NCBI GenBank assembly: GCA_050331475.1
Contig: JBHJGU010000051.1
Coordinates: forward strand, 1 to 23,623
Length of the DNA: 23,623 nt
Origin: JBHJGU01 sp050331475
GTDB taxonomy: Bacteria > Pseudomonadota > Alphaproteobacteria > Caulobacterales > Maricaulaceae
Direction: 5' to 3'
The notes under the pieces were generated by a model that ran no database searches, was not told where the DNA came from, and saw only the letters and a list, made by a program, of their open reading frames with translations. Position 1 is the stretch's first letter; each line of letters begins with the position of its first letter. This document shows positions 23,478 through 23,623 of the stretch, piece by piece. A program made the position numbers and the translations under genes.

Positions 23478-23623
23478 GGCTCCGGATCTGTAATTTGCAT
23501 TGCTTTGGCGGCGGTCCGTCGAGGGTTTCACGGATCTGTTCGCACTCATCTGCCGACCCGATAGGGGGGCAGCGGTGCTTTGTTGGGTCTCACAAGGCCG
23601 AACGGTGCAATGACTCAAAGCGG

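Overview
This GC-rich, densely packed window looks like the chromosome of an alphaproteobacterium. A Caulobacterales/Maricaulales-like or rhizobial-like relative fits best. The clues are the gene order uvrA / ssb / gyrA / coaD / two cyclophilins / queA / tgt, and a direct-repeat LexA (SOS) box of the alphaproteobacterial form GAAC-N7-GAAC in front of ssb. I see no insertion sequence, phage gene, CRISPR array or rRNA. The only tRNA is tRNA-Lys(UUU). No gene-free stretch exceeds 300 bases; the longest is the last 249 bases (23375-23623), which hold two hairpins and nothing else I can assign.

Layout. (1) 1-2701: the probable tail of an unidentified gene, an exported cysteine-containing protein of unknown function, and convergent trmFO (folate-dependent U54 methylation of tRNA), whose stop codon directly abuts that of its neighbour. 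(2) 2821-6355: two related exported proteins on the + strand, each with an N-terminal TPR-like helical region and a C-terminal TonB-like domain. They flank a leftward TPR/GT9-type glycosyltransferase gene. Each of the two is cut by one in-frame TAG, with coding-quality sequence on both sides. (3) 6434-8009: a multipass membrane protein of unknown function overlapping an ExoD-family gene. (4) 8006-13194: leftward uvrA, a 91-residue orphan gene, SOS-box-controlled ssb, and a leftward exported Kelch-repeat protein. (5) 13195-18623: gyrA, a LysE/RhtB exporter, coaD, and two tandem cyclophilins with ATGA stop/start overlaps. (6) 18641-22152: the queuosine pair queA and tgt, separated by a radical SAM gene of the N-terminal-twitch type. 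(7) 22190-23623: tRNA-Lys with a good promoter, an exported esterase-D-like hydrolase, and two terminal hairpins.

The points most worth checking are in the queuosine block. The tgt product keeps both catalytic aspartates and the substrate-pocket motifs, but has lost two of the four canonical zinc ligands (the C-x-C-x2-C motif reads L-x-C-x2-S). The radical SAM gene lies between queA and tgt, in the same frame as tgt, with only a TAG and six bases between them. The in-frame TAG codons in the two TonB-like paralogues are the second point; double decay, UAG readthrough and sequence error all remain possible. GyrA also carries Gly where most bacteria have the quinolone-binding Ser83.
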